Source of the DNA: Capsicum annuum
Taxonomy: Eukaryota > Streptophyta > Magnoliopsida > Solanales > Solanaceae
Reading direction: 5' to 3'
Length of the DNA stretch: 64,000 nt
NCBI RefSeq assembly: GCF_002878395.1
Contig: NC_061121.1
Location: 130,251,231-130,315,230, forward strand
Each line of letters opens with the position of its first letter. The stretch's first letter is position 1. Positions 47,640-60,199 of this stretch are shown here, one piece after another. The translations under genes were made by a program, and so were the position numbers. A model generated the notes under the pieces. It ran no database searches, was not told the DNA's origin, and was given only the letters and a program-made list of their open reading frames with translations.

Positions 47640-48548
47640 ATGGATATTGATTTTTAAGCTTCTTGGCCTTCAAGACTGGGGTTGTAGTATACCCTTTTGG
47701 AAAGATAAACTCCAAAATGTAAGAATTTTCCTCCTTATTTTTAAAATTTATTATTTGCTTGGGTGATTCAACTTTCATCAAATCCACCAAGCATAATATT
47801 GAAAAATGGTTCGAATGAGGACTAACTCTCAATTTTGGAGTAGCATCCCTATTAGTATTTTTACCCCGAAATAGACTAGAGTCTTCACAAAGATTGTGCT
47901 TGATTTCTTCTTTTGACTCTAGTACCATCTCCTCGTCTTTGGCATCTTCATTCATAAATGGTTCGGTTGGTTGGGAAATCATCAAGGGCTGCTTAACATC
48001 AAGATCATCATCAATATCAAATTGTTGCCTCTCATCTTCACACTATCCATTATGTTAAATGATTCCACAGACAAGATATCATCTAAACATAATGTGGAAA
48101 AGTGCTTTAAATGCTTGACCTCTATATCCATATCCTCTATCCTTCTTCTTTTCTCGTTATTTGCTATTATGTCTTGATGTATATCACATATGATATCATT
48201 CATTGTGTCCACACATTCCAACATTAGTTAAAGCGTAGCTTTAATGCCACTCTTTGCGGTGCTTCGTTCTTCCTGTTCTTTACCATAAGACCTATCAAAC
48301 TCATAAAAAGAAATAGAATTTGGTTTAGTGCAATAAAGGGAGGGGGTATTTGTGCAATCACTACAATGTCCATCTTGACCACCACATAAGGAAAAATCAT
48401 ACTCCCTGTAGGATGGAGATGGTGCACACATCTTTCTCTGGAGAGCATATCTACAATCTTGCCAAAAGATAGGTCCATCACAATATGGACATGGATCATC
48501 AAGATAAGATTTCCAACCTCCAAGCTCATGTTTATTCCACGATGCCAT
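47640..48548 (-). pseudogene. Element C internal ORFs, copy 2
   Basis: ATG at 48,548: MASWNKHELGGWKSYLDDPC, PYCDGPIFWQDCRYALQRKM, ending SGIKATL and TAA at 48,228. After TAA and one codon the frame restarts with MLECVDTMNDIICDIHQDII, continuing through MDIEVKHLKHFSTLCLDDIL. A frameshift near 48,045 leads to ESKEEIKHNLCEDSSLFRGK and KLRVSPHSNHFSILCLVDLM. Product unknown; probably the gag-like protein of this non-autonomous family. Confidence 0.6.
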
Positions 48549-48696
48549 AGTAAGTAAACAAAAATAAAAATCTACCAAACACAAGAAATAAAAGATAACT
48601 ATAAACAAATATTTACAAGTTTGAATTTAAGGTAGTGGGCTAAAATTCCAAACCAACTCAATATGCCAAATTGTTTCCCGACAACGGTGCCATTTT

Positions 48697-50123
48697 TGAT
48701 AACGCTCAACTTACATGTCAATTTAGTGCAAGGCCGTTGTCGTTAATATATTTACCCAACTTTGGAGTCGGGGTTGAATCCATAGGGAACAATGTGAGTG
48801 GCGATTAAACTAATTTGAAATTAAAGCTATAAGTTAAATTGAAACAACTGACATGAAAAGAATAAATGGGGTTTTTTAATGGTTGAACAAGTGATTGTTA
48901 GTAATCAAGAGCTTATGGAATAACCAAAATGTTCACTAGTGTTTACGGTACATAACAGATGCTGCAAATATCTCAAGATTCTCATGGTGGTTAGGATGAC
49001 AAACTATCTTTATCGATGGTATGCTCAAATGTCTCTCGACCTATTCAAGCGTCTAATTTCCTAATCCTGTCGGACTTAGGGAATCGCAATTGGCTGCCTA
49101 GATTTTACCTCAGGTTAATCAACCTTGTTACAGCGTTAATTATTAAACTAAGCCTTTTCGAGTCCCCGTTGATAATTCACTTCCTACTATTTATGATTTC
49201 TTTCTCAAGCAAACCAAAGTAGGTACACCTATTGTTTGCAACCAACAGACATAAATTATAATCTCAGAATTATCAAGAAATCCTAATACTTATTAAACCT
49301 TGATTATTTAACACCTTAGCATGACCTAACCCTAGATTCCATAATCCAGGTTAAAAGAGTTTAGCTACTCATGACGCATGAAACAAACATGCAATTTGGA
49401 CTCATAACTGAAAGGATTAACTTACAATGATGAATGAAATTGAAAGTGAACTTGTATTTGAATCACACGACAAAACACTTACATATTGTTCTTGAGATAG
49501 GAAGGAAAGAACATCATTTTTTCTCCTCAATAATAGATAAATTATGCTCAAAACCCTAAAAATGTTATAAATACTTAATTCTAAATATGGAAACAAAAAT
49601 TAAGGTTTTAGTTTTCTCTTCGAAATAGAAGATAGTAATCTTGACATCGTGTGCAAGATGTCATCAGATTTCAGTGAATTGTTATCTTCTGATTCTTCTG
49701 ATGGAAAATCTAACGGCGTATCAAATATGTGACAGCGCATGAAAAATATCATCACATTTTCACTGGAAAATTAGCATGATCTACTTTAGGTTGACGATAA
49801 TTTTGACCCCTCATCACAGATTTGACAGCTCTTTTGAAACGTCATCATATTTCATCTCAACTCCTCATGTTCTGTCTAAAGCTTGACGCAACTTTGACAG
49901 CCTATCCCATGTCTAACGACACTTTAGAAATGGCGTCAGCTACACTTTATCTTATTCACACCAGATTTCAGTTGATTTATTCTTTTTTTATTTAGTTTCC
50001 TCCTCGATCATTTGTATCTGTATTAAAACAATAAAAACAATCAAAAACAACAAAAGTTACTTAAGGATTCATAATTATTTAGAGTTAAAGTCCTGAAATG
50101 TGTTAGCATCTTCTCACACATCA
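48697..50123 (-). repeat. Element C LTR copy 3
   Basis: 1427 bp, from TGATAACGCTCAACTTACAT to CTCACACATCA. It ends at the TCAGG target duplication. Confidence 0.88.
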
Positions 50124-51359
50124 TCAGGTGATCCCTTAGTTCCCTCGGTGCTAAATCCTACTCCCAACTAAACTGACACTTATACTGGAATGGAATGAAC
50201 TAGACTAAACATTATTACATAATTGATAGTGCTCATCATGATCATAAACATATAAGTGTACTGATATGAGTTATTGATTAACTGTCTGAGTACTTGAAAA
50301 TCTAAATTCATGTAAAACACATAGGTATCGGGTGTTTATAACCCATCAGCACTGAATAAACATGAGTATGCAATATCAAACTTAAAATACAGTAATACGT
50401 AATTATGGTTCAAAGACCCAAACATGGCATCTCATCAAAGAATGTGAAAATCATACACTTAAACATGAGGAAACAATAGGATTTTGTGGCTAAACTCATA
50501 ACTTGAGGATTCATCCTGAATCCAATTGAACATGACATGGAAATTCCAATACTCAAATAAGATAGGTTTATTATACTTGAAACAACTTGCAACTATAACT
50601 TGTTATTGAATTAACAAGAGATTCATGGAATTAGTTCAACCTGAACATTTAAAACTCAAAATTTAAAATACAAAAAAGGGTTCTTGGACTCCATGGATAA
50701 AAGGGACCCATGGATGAAAATGACACATACCTTGCTGGATGAATTAGTGAAGATTCTTGGGAATTTCTTGAAATTTGAACCTTGAATTCCTTGATTATTT
50801 GTGAAAGAGTTAGGGTTTGTTCTTGAGGAAAGGGATGCTTCTTTTGAGAGAATTTGTGATAAAACGAGCAAATAATTCTCTTTAGGAACCTAAATGTTGT
50901 ATTATGGATGAGTTGGGTGAAGGAGAAATGATCCAAATGCCCTTAAATGATGAGGAACAAAAGCTAGACAAAAAAGGAAGAGGGCAACACTGGTTCTAGA
51001 GCAGGCAACATGGGCTCTGGAGTATTGCATTGGGGTGAGCAGCGTGGGATCTGGAGTGGTACATTGGGGGGCACAATATGGGATAATCGCAATGGTTTTA
51101 CTGCCTTGGTTCTCCAAACATACCTTTACGCTCATTCAAAAATTCTAGAACTCACTCGAGACGTACTTTTAACTACCTCTATCATGAATCAACTCAAAAA
51201 TCGACGTCCTGAGATCGAGAATGTCAAAAATAAAATCATCAAAGTTTAGGGGTCTTGGAAATGACTAAGTCCCAACAATTAGTAAAATTTTTAAGTATTG
51301 GACTCCTTAATCATGCAACTGAGAGCTTAAATAAGCTAAGACTTTTATGGGGTATTACA
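50124..51359 (-). repeat. Element B 5' LTR, second part (after element C)
   Basis: Resumes at TCAGGTGATCCC and runs to GGTATTACA at 51,359, parallel with 28,874-30,082 of the 3' LTR. Together the two halves make a full LTR of about 2.2 kb. Confidence 0.88.
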
Positions 51360-51768
51360 AGGACGCATCATAATGACTACAAACCCTCTATACCCATAGG
51401 TAGAATAAAGACTGGAGCTGAAGTCAACTTATCTTTTAACTTCTAAAAGCTACCCTCGTAAGTATCAGACCATAAGAACTTCACCATCTTCTGAGTCAGT
51501 TTGGTCAATGGCGCAACAATAGAAGAAAAACTCTCCAAGAATCTCCTATAATACCCAGCTAAACCCAAGATGTTACGAATATTAGTTGGAGTCATGGGTA
51601 TAGGTCACTTCTTAACCACAACAAACTTTTGATGATCCACCATAATCCCCTCACTAGACACAATATAAACCAGATAAACTATAACATTTAACCAGAATTC
51701 ACATTTAGAGAATTTAGCATACAATTATTGATCTTTTAAAGTCTGCAACACAAAATGGAGGTAATTGA
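51360..51768 (-). pseudogene. Element A reverse transcriptase middle fragment between elements B and D
   Basis: Minus-strand reading gives [11 protein letters not shown] (thumb), [12 protein letters not shown], a WPIPMTPTNI segment, LGLAGYYRRFLESFSSI and VAPLTKLTQKMVKF. These are the RT end and connection region, filling the gap between 59,337 and 27,823. Its end at 51,360 and start at 51,768 coincide with the ends of two inserted elements. Confidence 0.85.
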
Positions 51769-51773
51769 CATGA

Positions 51774-54700
51774 TGAAAAACCCGAGACTACCCCATAGTC
51801 ATCACATGGTGCTTGGAACCACAAGTGTTCCCAAGCTAACACATAAACTGGCATACTATTAAGCAACTAAATTATAATATAATAAATAGTTGTTCTGCTG
51901 TGTAGAAACATAATTGTAATAAAAATCTAAATAGATACAATACCGATACAGCTTTATAACTTGATAAATCTGAAGGATGAAACTGAAATTACATAACTGA
52001 CTCCGACTGACATCTATGCAGCCTCTACTATACTGACTATAGATAGCTGGGACATGTCTCCAACTACCACTAATCAATATACATGAAAATAAATGAATTG
52101 TACATAAACTACAACTGTTTGGAGTTCCTAAAGTGAGAGAACTCATTATCTGTTGGCTGGAATCTGCAGCTGTCTGATCATGATATGTTGGCTATAACTT
52201 ATACTTACATTATGAGACAATGTATCACATAGACATATATGTGGATTAGAATTTTTGGAATGTATTAAGTATGCATGGGTGAATGCAATAAGTAAAACAA
52301 ATTTCATACATAATCATAAAACATATATGCTAAGTGTAAGTAAACTCACCAATAGGCCAGAATGAACTAAAAACTAAAATATCTTAAAGCATGAGTGATA
52401 TTCTCTGATAAGATAGTGGATCTCTACACTTAGTTTCTGTAAACATGCTTTAATGATATAACTATAACTGTAGCTAGAATATGATAAGACATGGATACTG
52501 TATGAATACTGAGTCTAAAACTACGTGATAGAGACTAACATAAACTGAGGATCTGATTACCCAATCACACTAAGCACAAATGCATAAATATTCTAACTTA
52601 TTTGATTAACTCAATGTTTGATAGCTAAATACTGGGCATTTAAGACTGAACTGTACTTAGTCTGAGTAACTGGACTTAAACTGTAGAGTATTATGCATAT
52701 GAGGAAGGGATTGATTAAGTAAAATGAGATAACTGAGCATGAATTCATGAAAAACTATATTATTTGAGAATGCAAGACCAAGCGTATAATATGATTCTGA
52801 AATAGTCTGTAAACTGAGGTACTAAAATACTAATAACTGAATAGCTAATAACTGTATGCTATGGTCAAGCAAACCTAAAGCTGAACTAAGTTACTGATCT
52901 TATTACTGGACAAAGAATGTGATTGGGACTAAAACTAAGACTATAAATAAGACTGTAACTATGACTGTGACTGAGATTGTAACAGAGACTATAACTAAAA
53001 CTGTAATTGAGACTGTAACTATGACTATAACTGAGACAGTAACTAAGACTATAACTGATACTATAACTATGATTGTAACTTAGAATATAACTGAGATTGT
53101 AACTCAGTTTTGATAACTGAGTAACTGATAGCTGCAATTACTGATGATTGAGTTACTGATAATTAGGTGACTATTTCTGACAGTCCTAATTCTGTAGAAC
53201 TGAACTGAGTTCTATACTGAGTTGGGTGATTATTTCTGACAATCCTAATTTTGTAGAACTGAACTGAGTTCTATATTGAGTCTGAAACTAAAACTGTGGG
53301 AAGTAATCATCTAATTGACATACCCCTCTCTGAATGGATTGGGGCATAACCTATAACCCCATCTAAAAGGGTTTCAGTACCGTGCCACGGGTAAAGACAA
53401 GCTAAAGAGTCACCCTTATCTGGTAGGTGCCCTAAATGAGAATGGTGGTACCCTAACTGGCAGGTAAAACACCTTATCAACCCTCAACTGGCAAGTCGAT
53501 ATCTCAACCTATGCTGGCTATGTAGTTTTAGAACGCAAGGACTACTACTAAGAATCACACCCTCTACTAGCAGGTGAGCCCCCATCCTTGGGTTCACTCG
53601 GTGCTAAATCCTACTGCCAACTGAATAAACACTAACTGATTACTAAACTGTACTAAGCTGGACTAAACTATTACTGACCGTGTTAATTGACTGAACTGGA
53701 CTGAGTTCATTGAATTCTGTAACTGACTGAGTACTACCGTTCATGACAAAACTGAGACTATTCTGAAGCAACAATAATTCTAAGTAAACAACTAGATTTT
53801 TGGGTATTGAATATCCCCAGGACTCGATAACAATAACACCAAGACCATACTAAGGCTTTGAGGACTTGATAAATAGTCATTATTTAAAGAAACTCATTAC
53901 TTTGACATTTCATCAAACACTTGTAATTTATGCTTTAAACTAAGCATGGGGATAGTTTTAGACATGTAGTAATAGCATGAATTCAATATTAAAAATCGCC
54001 AATTAAGGCTTTAATATGGAAAAATTCGTCAAACACATGGGGATCATCAACTTGGACATGGGAATATCTTAAATATGGGAGCATAGCATGATTACATAAC
54101 TAAAATCATGACTTGGGGAATTCACATGTAATTCAATTGAAATAGGACATGGGTGTTTCATCAAAACATGTAACTTTCTAGCTTAAACGTAAGAATGTCT
54201 TAAACATGAGGGAACAATAAGGTTCTATGGTAAAATTCATAACTTAAGGATTCATCTTGAAATTAATTGGACATGATATGGGAATTTCATCAAAGATGTG
54301 GAAGGCATGAATTTAAAACATGGAAAATTCACTAAACATCATGAATTTAGGATTTATCATGGAATTTACTTCAATAAAGCATGGGAAATTCAAATTCATA
54401 GCATGAGGAATTTAAAATATTGCATGGAACATACATGTACTGAATTGAATTAAAAACATCATGAAAACATGAAATTCAACCTTTCTTGAACATACAAATT
54501 ACCATAATAATGGAAAAAATTCATTCTTTACTTAAGTAAAAAGTTTTTTAGGCTCCACGGGTGAAAGAGGATCCATGGATGAACTCCCACATACCTTAAA
54601 ACTTTAATCATGAAGGAGAAATACAATCTTGAAAGCATTCTTGAATTAAAAAACTTGAGTTCTTGCTTTTCTTGAAGAAAGATTGATGAAGTTCTTGATG

Positions 54701-55252
54701 TTCTTAAGGAGGTTATGATTTTTCTTTGATAGAAAAGATGAATAATTAAGTGTATATTGCTTTTGGGGGGGCTGAAATTAAGTGTTATGGGCGGATATGG
54801 GTGAGCGGAAGTGATCAAAGTTCCCCTAGACCCTTTAAAATCTAAATTAGCGTGTGAAACGCACTGGCCGACGCATCGACTTACTGCCTCACACGAAAAA
54901 TGCCATAACTTTTCGCTCGGATATCGAATTTTGGCGAAATTCATATAATTGAAAACCTAATTCAATTATCTACAATTTGGTGGGTCTTGAGCTAATCAAT
55001 TCCAAGAATTTAAAAAGTTATATATGTTTAAAGTAGACCTTTGTAGAATTGAATACCAAACTTTGGATGAATCAAAGGCTCTAAGATCAACTTTGTTCCA
55101 AGTTATTCTTATGAACATTTTTCACTTCTAAAGCATATAATAAATGAGGATAAAGATCATGAAACTTATATTCACATGGAAATATTTTGGATTTTATCTT
55201 TTATATGTAGGAACGATGGTTTAAAACTAGCCCAAAAATGTGGGGTATTACA
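51774..55252 (-). repeat. Element D 3' LTR (long form)
   Basis: About 3479 bp, ending AATGTGGGGTATTACA. It contains the 12-bp minisatellite at 52,926-53,107 and the CATAACTTTTCGCTCGG module at about 54,903. Confidence 0.87.
52926..53107 (+). repeat. 12-bp minisatellite in element D 3' LTR
   Basis: About 15 imperfect units of GACTGTAACTGA/GACTATAACTAT in register. Reading it in any frame gives a repetitive Ser-Tyr-Ser-Leu-like chain, so it is not a gene. Confidence 0.93.
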
Positions 55253-56776
55253 TTATCTCCCCTTGTGAACATTCATCTTCGAATGAGACTTATTAGACTG
55301 AGAGTACTATAAGAAGGTAACTTAGATCATATTTTGAACATGACTGATTTGTAACATGATTTCATAACTGATTCTAAAACATGATACATGAACTGAACTG
55401 ATTTCTTGAATACATGCAGTGACATAAATTCGTCAGAGAGGTCTGAATTGAGGACATATATGACATAAAATGAATTTTTGCTTATCATTAGAGGTGTAGC
55501 ATGAGTACTTGGGATTGAACATACTGTAACACATGAGTACCTGAGTCATGAGTTGCATGAACTGAGTTTGTATTTCACGATGTCATAGAACATGATTTAT
55601 ACTACTAAGTGAACTGAAACTCCTCATACTAGAAACTAAAAGCGTACATGGTTTTTTTTATATAAAGTGCATGGATATGAGCTATGATTAGGGAGCTGAT
55701 ATATTAGGCATAAGTAGATATCGTAATGGCAAAAAAACTTTACACTGCGATAAGAATGGGTTGAGAATCATCCTCCCTTACTGCTTTTCTATACATAATG
55801 GAACTACTACCAGAGTCTGAGAGCCTGACTTGGTTACTTGTTTTATCATCTCCCCCTTAGCTTTAAGCCATCATCTTAAGTCAGTGACCACTTTACTAAA
55901 CTCTAAAATGAACTGTAATTACTTTACTCTAGAGTTTAGGGAATAATAATACACATGAATGATAAACTCATGCTGAAGGACTGGACTTGAAAGTATAAAA
56001 CCGACTACTAATACTATCTCCTAGGGTACAACTCTTAACCTTCTATAGTTTCTATAATCATCATCACATACTTACACTTTTTTTGACACATGCTTGCCTC
56101 ACTAAACACATCATCTTCTTCTGTTTCTTTATAGACTACTAATATCACATGTCTTAACTCACATCCACACCATCATACTTAATCTCAAATCAATAAACTT
56201 AAATTCTTTCATACACTATTCTAGCCTACCGATTTACCTTTTGCACAACTAGCCCCATTAATATATAATCTGCTCAATCTGAATAACGCTATCCCAAATC
56301 TACGACTTGTAAACTTTTGGGTTCATACTTCTAAGAAGGGATTCTGAGAAGAAAATCTGAAAGCACATTTGACTTTGGCTTAATGAACGATTTTCATGAA
56401 CATGAATGAGATATTTCAAACTTTAGGACATAAGGGTGCTGATGGGATACTTTCTGAGCTAACATGTAATCCCATAATAGTCTGTGGGGACTGGCTGAGG
56501 AAATATGGTCTGTAAGGACTTAAGGTTCACTGTTTCTATCACCTTAAAACTAAGGTAAAGTTATCATGAATAGAGCAAGATGAGGATCTGCATAAATTTC
56601 TTAGATAATACTTCTACTGTATGGTCTGAGACTTATAAGAAGGAAAACATTTCCTAAATGCCCTGTAGCCTCTCGAAGAAAAGTACAGACATCTCCGTAC
56701 AATTTTGAAAGACTCTACTAGATACAGTTTCATAGACACCCCAGGACACTTGAACTCTGTGCTCTGATACTAAGTT
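55253..56776 (-). other. Element D internal region, non-coding
   Basis: About 1.5 kb between the LTRs, holding the polypurine tract and the primer site at its two ends. No gag, RT or integrase motif seen on either strand. Confidence 0.75.
56761..56774 (-). promoter_or_regulatory. Element D primer-binding site
   Basis: CTTAGTATCAGAGC on the minus strand, two bases from the 5' LTR, a variant of the Met-tRNA primer site. Confidence 0.75.
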
Positions 56777-59331
56777 TGTAACAACTCGAGACTACCCCCT
56801 AGTCGTCATACAGTGCTTGAAACCAAAAGTGATCCCAAGCTAACCCATGAACTGGCATACTATTAAGCAACTGAATTATAACATAATAAATAGCTATTTT
56901 GTTATGTGGAAACATAACCATACTAAATATCTAAAATAGATACAATACTAATAAAACTTTACAATCTAATAAATCTGAAGGATGATTGATATTACATGAC
57001 TAACTCTGACTGACATTATTACATGACTAACTCTGACTGATATCTATGAAGCCTATACTATACCGACTATAGGTAGCTAGGACATGCCTCCAACTACCAC
57101 TAATCAATACACATGAAAATAAATAAACAGCACATGAACTAAAACTGTCTGGAATTCTCGAAGCAGGAGAACTCATCACCCGCTGGCTAGAATCTGTAAC
57201 TGGCTGATCATGATACATAGGCTATAACTGATACCTACATTATGAGACAATGTAGCACATAGACATGTATGTGGATCAGTACTTCTAGAATGTACTGAGT
57301 ATGCAGGGGTAAATGCAATAAGTAAAAATGATTGCATACGTAATCGTAATACATACATGTTAAGTATAAGTAGACTCACCAATAGGCTGGAATAAACTGA
57401 AAACTGAAATATCTTAAAGCATGAGTGACAAACATTCTCGGATAAGATAGTGAATTTCTACAATTAGTTTCTGTAAACTTGATTTAATGCTATAAGTATA
57501 ACTGAAGCTGGAATATGATAAGACATGGACACTATATGAATACTGGGTCTGAAACTACGTGATGGAGACTAACATAAACTGAGGATCTAAATATACAATC
57601 ACACTGAGCATGAATGCATAAAAATACAAACTTATCTGATTAACTAAATATCTAATAACTGAATACCAGGCAGGTAAGACTGAACTGTACTTAGTCTGAA
57701 TAACTGGACTAAAATTGTGAAGTATTATGCATATAAGGAAGGGACTAACTGAGAAACATGATATAACTGAGCATAAATTCATGAAAAACTATATTATCTG
57801 AAAATGCAAGACCAAATGTATAATAGATTTTGAAATAGTTTGTAAACTGAGGTAGCAAACCTAAAACTAAACTAAGTTATTGATTTTATTATTAGACTAA
57901 GACTATGACTAAGACTGTAAATAATACTATAACTGAGACTGTAACTATGACTATAACTGAGACTGTGACTGAGACTGTAACTAAAACTATAACTAAGACT
58001 GTAACTATTACTATAACTAAGACTGTGACTATGACTATAACTGAGACTGTAACCATGACTATAACACTATAACTGAGTAACTGATAACTGAGTAAATGAT
58101 AGCTGCGATTACTGATAACTGGGTGACTATTTATGACAGTCCTGATTTTGTAGAACTAAACTGAGTTCTATACTGAGCTGGTAAACTATTTCTGATAGTC
58201 CTAATTCTATGGAACTGAATTGAGTTCTATACTAAGTCTGAAACTACAATAGTTGGAAGTAATCATCTAACCGACATGCCCATCTCTGAATAGATTGGGA
58301 CCAACCTGTAACCCCAGCTGGAAAGGTGTCAGTATCGTACCATGGGTAAAGAAAAGCTGAAGAGTCACCCTCATCTAAATGTCGCTAAACAACATGAGTT
58401 TAGGATTTATCATGGAATTTACTTCAATAAAGCATGGAAAATTCAAATTCATAGCATAAGGAATTTAAAATCATACATGGAATCATACATGGGATGAACT
58501 AAATTAAAAACATCATGAAAACATGAAATCCAACCTTTCATGAACATACAAATTACCATAATAATGGAAAATTTATTCTTTACTTAAGTAAAAAGGATTT
58601 TTGGGCTCCATGGGTAAAAGAGGACCCATGGATGAACTCCCACATACCTTAAAGCTTTAATCGTGAAGGAGAAATATAATCTTGAAAGCATTCTTGAAAT
58701 AGGATACTTGAGTTCTTTCTTTTCTTGAAGAAAGATTGATGAAGTCTTGGTGTTCTTGAAGAGGCTAGGGTTTTTCTTTGAGAAAAAAGATGAATAATTG
58801 AGTCTATATTTCTTTTGGGGGGCTGTAATTAAGTGTTATGGGCGGATATGGGTGAGGGGAAGTGATCAAAGTGCCCCTAGACCCTTTAAAAACTGAATTA
58901 GCGTGTGAAACAATTCTGTAACGTGCTGGCCGATGCGTCGCGTCGCTATCGCATCGACTTACTGCCTCACACAGAAAATGCCATAGCTTTTTGCTCGGGT
59001 ATTGGATTTTGGTGAAATTGGTATTGTTGGAAAGCTAATTCAATTATCTAAGATTTGGTGGTTATTGAGCCGAAAAATTCCAAATATATAAAAAGTTATA
59101 CACGTTATAAGTTGACCCTTGTAGAATCGAATACCAAACTTTGGACAAATCAAGGGCTCTAAGCTCAACTTTGTTCTAAGTAATTCTTATGAACATTTTT
59201 AACCTCAAAAGCAAATCAAACATGAGGATTAAGATCATGAAACTCATATTTCCATGGGAATCATTTAGATTATTCCTAATATGCATAGGAACGATGGTTC
59301 AAAGACTAGCCCAAAAATGCGGGCTATTACA
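56777..59331 (-). repeat. Element D 5' LTR (with a ~0.9-kb deletion)
   Basis: 2555 bp from TGTAACAACTCGAGACTACC to GGGCTATTACA. It parallels the 3' LTR until about 58,378, then jumps to sequence equivalent to about 54,325 of the other LTR. This explains most of the 924-bp length difference. Confidence 0.87.
57894..58067 (+). repeat. 12-bp minisatellite in element D 5' LTR
   Basis: About 14 units of the same GACTGTAACTAT family as in the 3' LTR, with a different order of variants. Confidence 0.92.
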
Positions 59332-59336
59332 CATGA

Positions 59337-60090
59337 TCATCCCACTTTTAGAGCACACCAAGATGTCATTAATGAAGACAATCTTGGATAGATCTAGAAA
59401 CTGACTGAAGACTCTATTCATCAAATCCATGAATTTTGTAGGGGTGTTGGTCAAGCCAAACGACATCACTATGATATCAAAATGCATATACCAGGTACGA
59501 AAAGATGTTTTAGGGATATCTAACTCCCTAATATTTAACTAGTGATACCCGAATGGAAGATCGATCTTAGAAAAGAATTTTGCACCCTGAAGCTAATCAA
59601 AGAGATCATCAATCCTTGAAAAAGGGTACTTATTATTTACCATCACCTTATTTAATTACCAATTCAGAATTAGCGATAATAAATACACATCTAAAGGGAA
59701 CCATCCTTCTTATGCACGAAAAACATCGGTATACCCTATGAAGACACACTAGGACGGATGGAATCCTTACCTAAAAGATCCCGTAGTTGCTCCTTGAGTT
59801 CCTTTAACTTGGTTGGAGCCATTCTATATGTTGGAATAAAAATAAGATGAGTGAACAGAACAAGGTCAATACCAAAATCAATCTCCCTATTAGGAGGGAC
59901 ACCGAGAAGGTAATCAGGGAAGACCTCAGGAAATTTATTTATCACAGGAACATAATGTAAGGAAGGACCTTCCAAGTTAGAATCTTTAACCTGGACAAGA
60001 TGATAGAGACAACCTTTGGAAATTAACTTTCGGGCCCTAAGATATGATATAAACCTCCCCTTAGGTGCTAGGGAACCACCCCCCACTCAA
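59337..60090 (-). pseudogene. Element A reverse transcriptase N-terminal part, broken
   Basis: Includes YVPVINKFPEVFPDYL and GVPPNREIDFGIDLV, then TYRMAPTKLKELKEQLRDLL and IRPSVSS (finger region). Beyond a frameshift come [20 protein letters not shown] and [13 protein letters not shown], where the usual F(I/V)DDIL catalytic box reads FINDIL, a lost aspartate. The domain is cut by element D at 59,331. Confidence 0.85.
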
Positions 60091-60199
60091 TAACCAAATT
60101 ATGGGACTTTAAATATGACCTTAAGGGTCTGACATTCTAGAAAACCATAGTACGAATACAACCAGTCTATTCCTAGAATAACATCAAAGTTAAGCATAT

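Larger units (their letters stand above)
35846..50123 (-). mobile_element. Element C: tandem non-autonomous TAT/Athila-like LTR element in B's LTR
   Basis: Three LTR copies (35,846-39,448; 42,321-43,751; 48,697-50,123) alternate with two internal regions (39,449-42,320 and 43,752-48,696). Outer ends are TGATAAC...ACATCA with TCAGG duplicated at 35,841-35,845 and 50,124-50,128. The primer site on the minus strand, TGGCACCGTTGTCGGGAA, recalls TAT/Ogre elements, and the internal 3' part has GGGAGGCAACCCAAGG near its LTR, also common in Athila/TAT. No RT or integrase is present. Confidence 0.85.
27829..51359 (-). mobile_element. Element B: Tekay/Del-like Gypsy LTR retrotransposon inserted in element A
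   Basis: Inserted in A's RNase H region. 3' LTR 27,829-30,082; internal 30,083-34,863; 5' LTR 34,864-51,359, itself interrupted by element C. Polypurine tract CAAGGGGAGATA abuts the 3' LTR, and a Met-tRNA primer site abuts the 5' LTR. Flanks are GGGAC (27,824-27,828) and AGGAC (51,360-51,364), a 5-bp target duplication with one change. Removing B rejoins A's RNase H reading frame. Confidence 0.9.
51774..59331 (-). mobile_element. Element D: non-autonomous LTR retrotransposon inserted in element A
   Basis: LTRs 51,774-55,252 and 56,777-59,331, internal region only about 1.5 kb. CATGA is duplicated at 51,769-51,773 and 59,332-59,336. A polypurine tract (minus strand CACAAGGGGAGATAATG) abuts the lower LTR, and a Met-tRNA primer site (CTTAGTATCAGAGC) abuts the upper one, so the element runs on the minus strand. 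No protein motif is seen in the internal region: a LARD-like element. Confidence 0.9.

Noticed and set aside
35846..50123. Reading element C as two independent insertions next to each other
   Set aside because: No target duplication at the central LTR, and only one TCAGG pair at the outer ends; a shared central LTR fits tandem recombination better.
52886..53137. 83-residue Ser/Tyr-repeat open frame
   Set aside because: It is the 12-bp minisatellite read as protein; it has no independent support.
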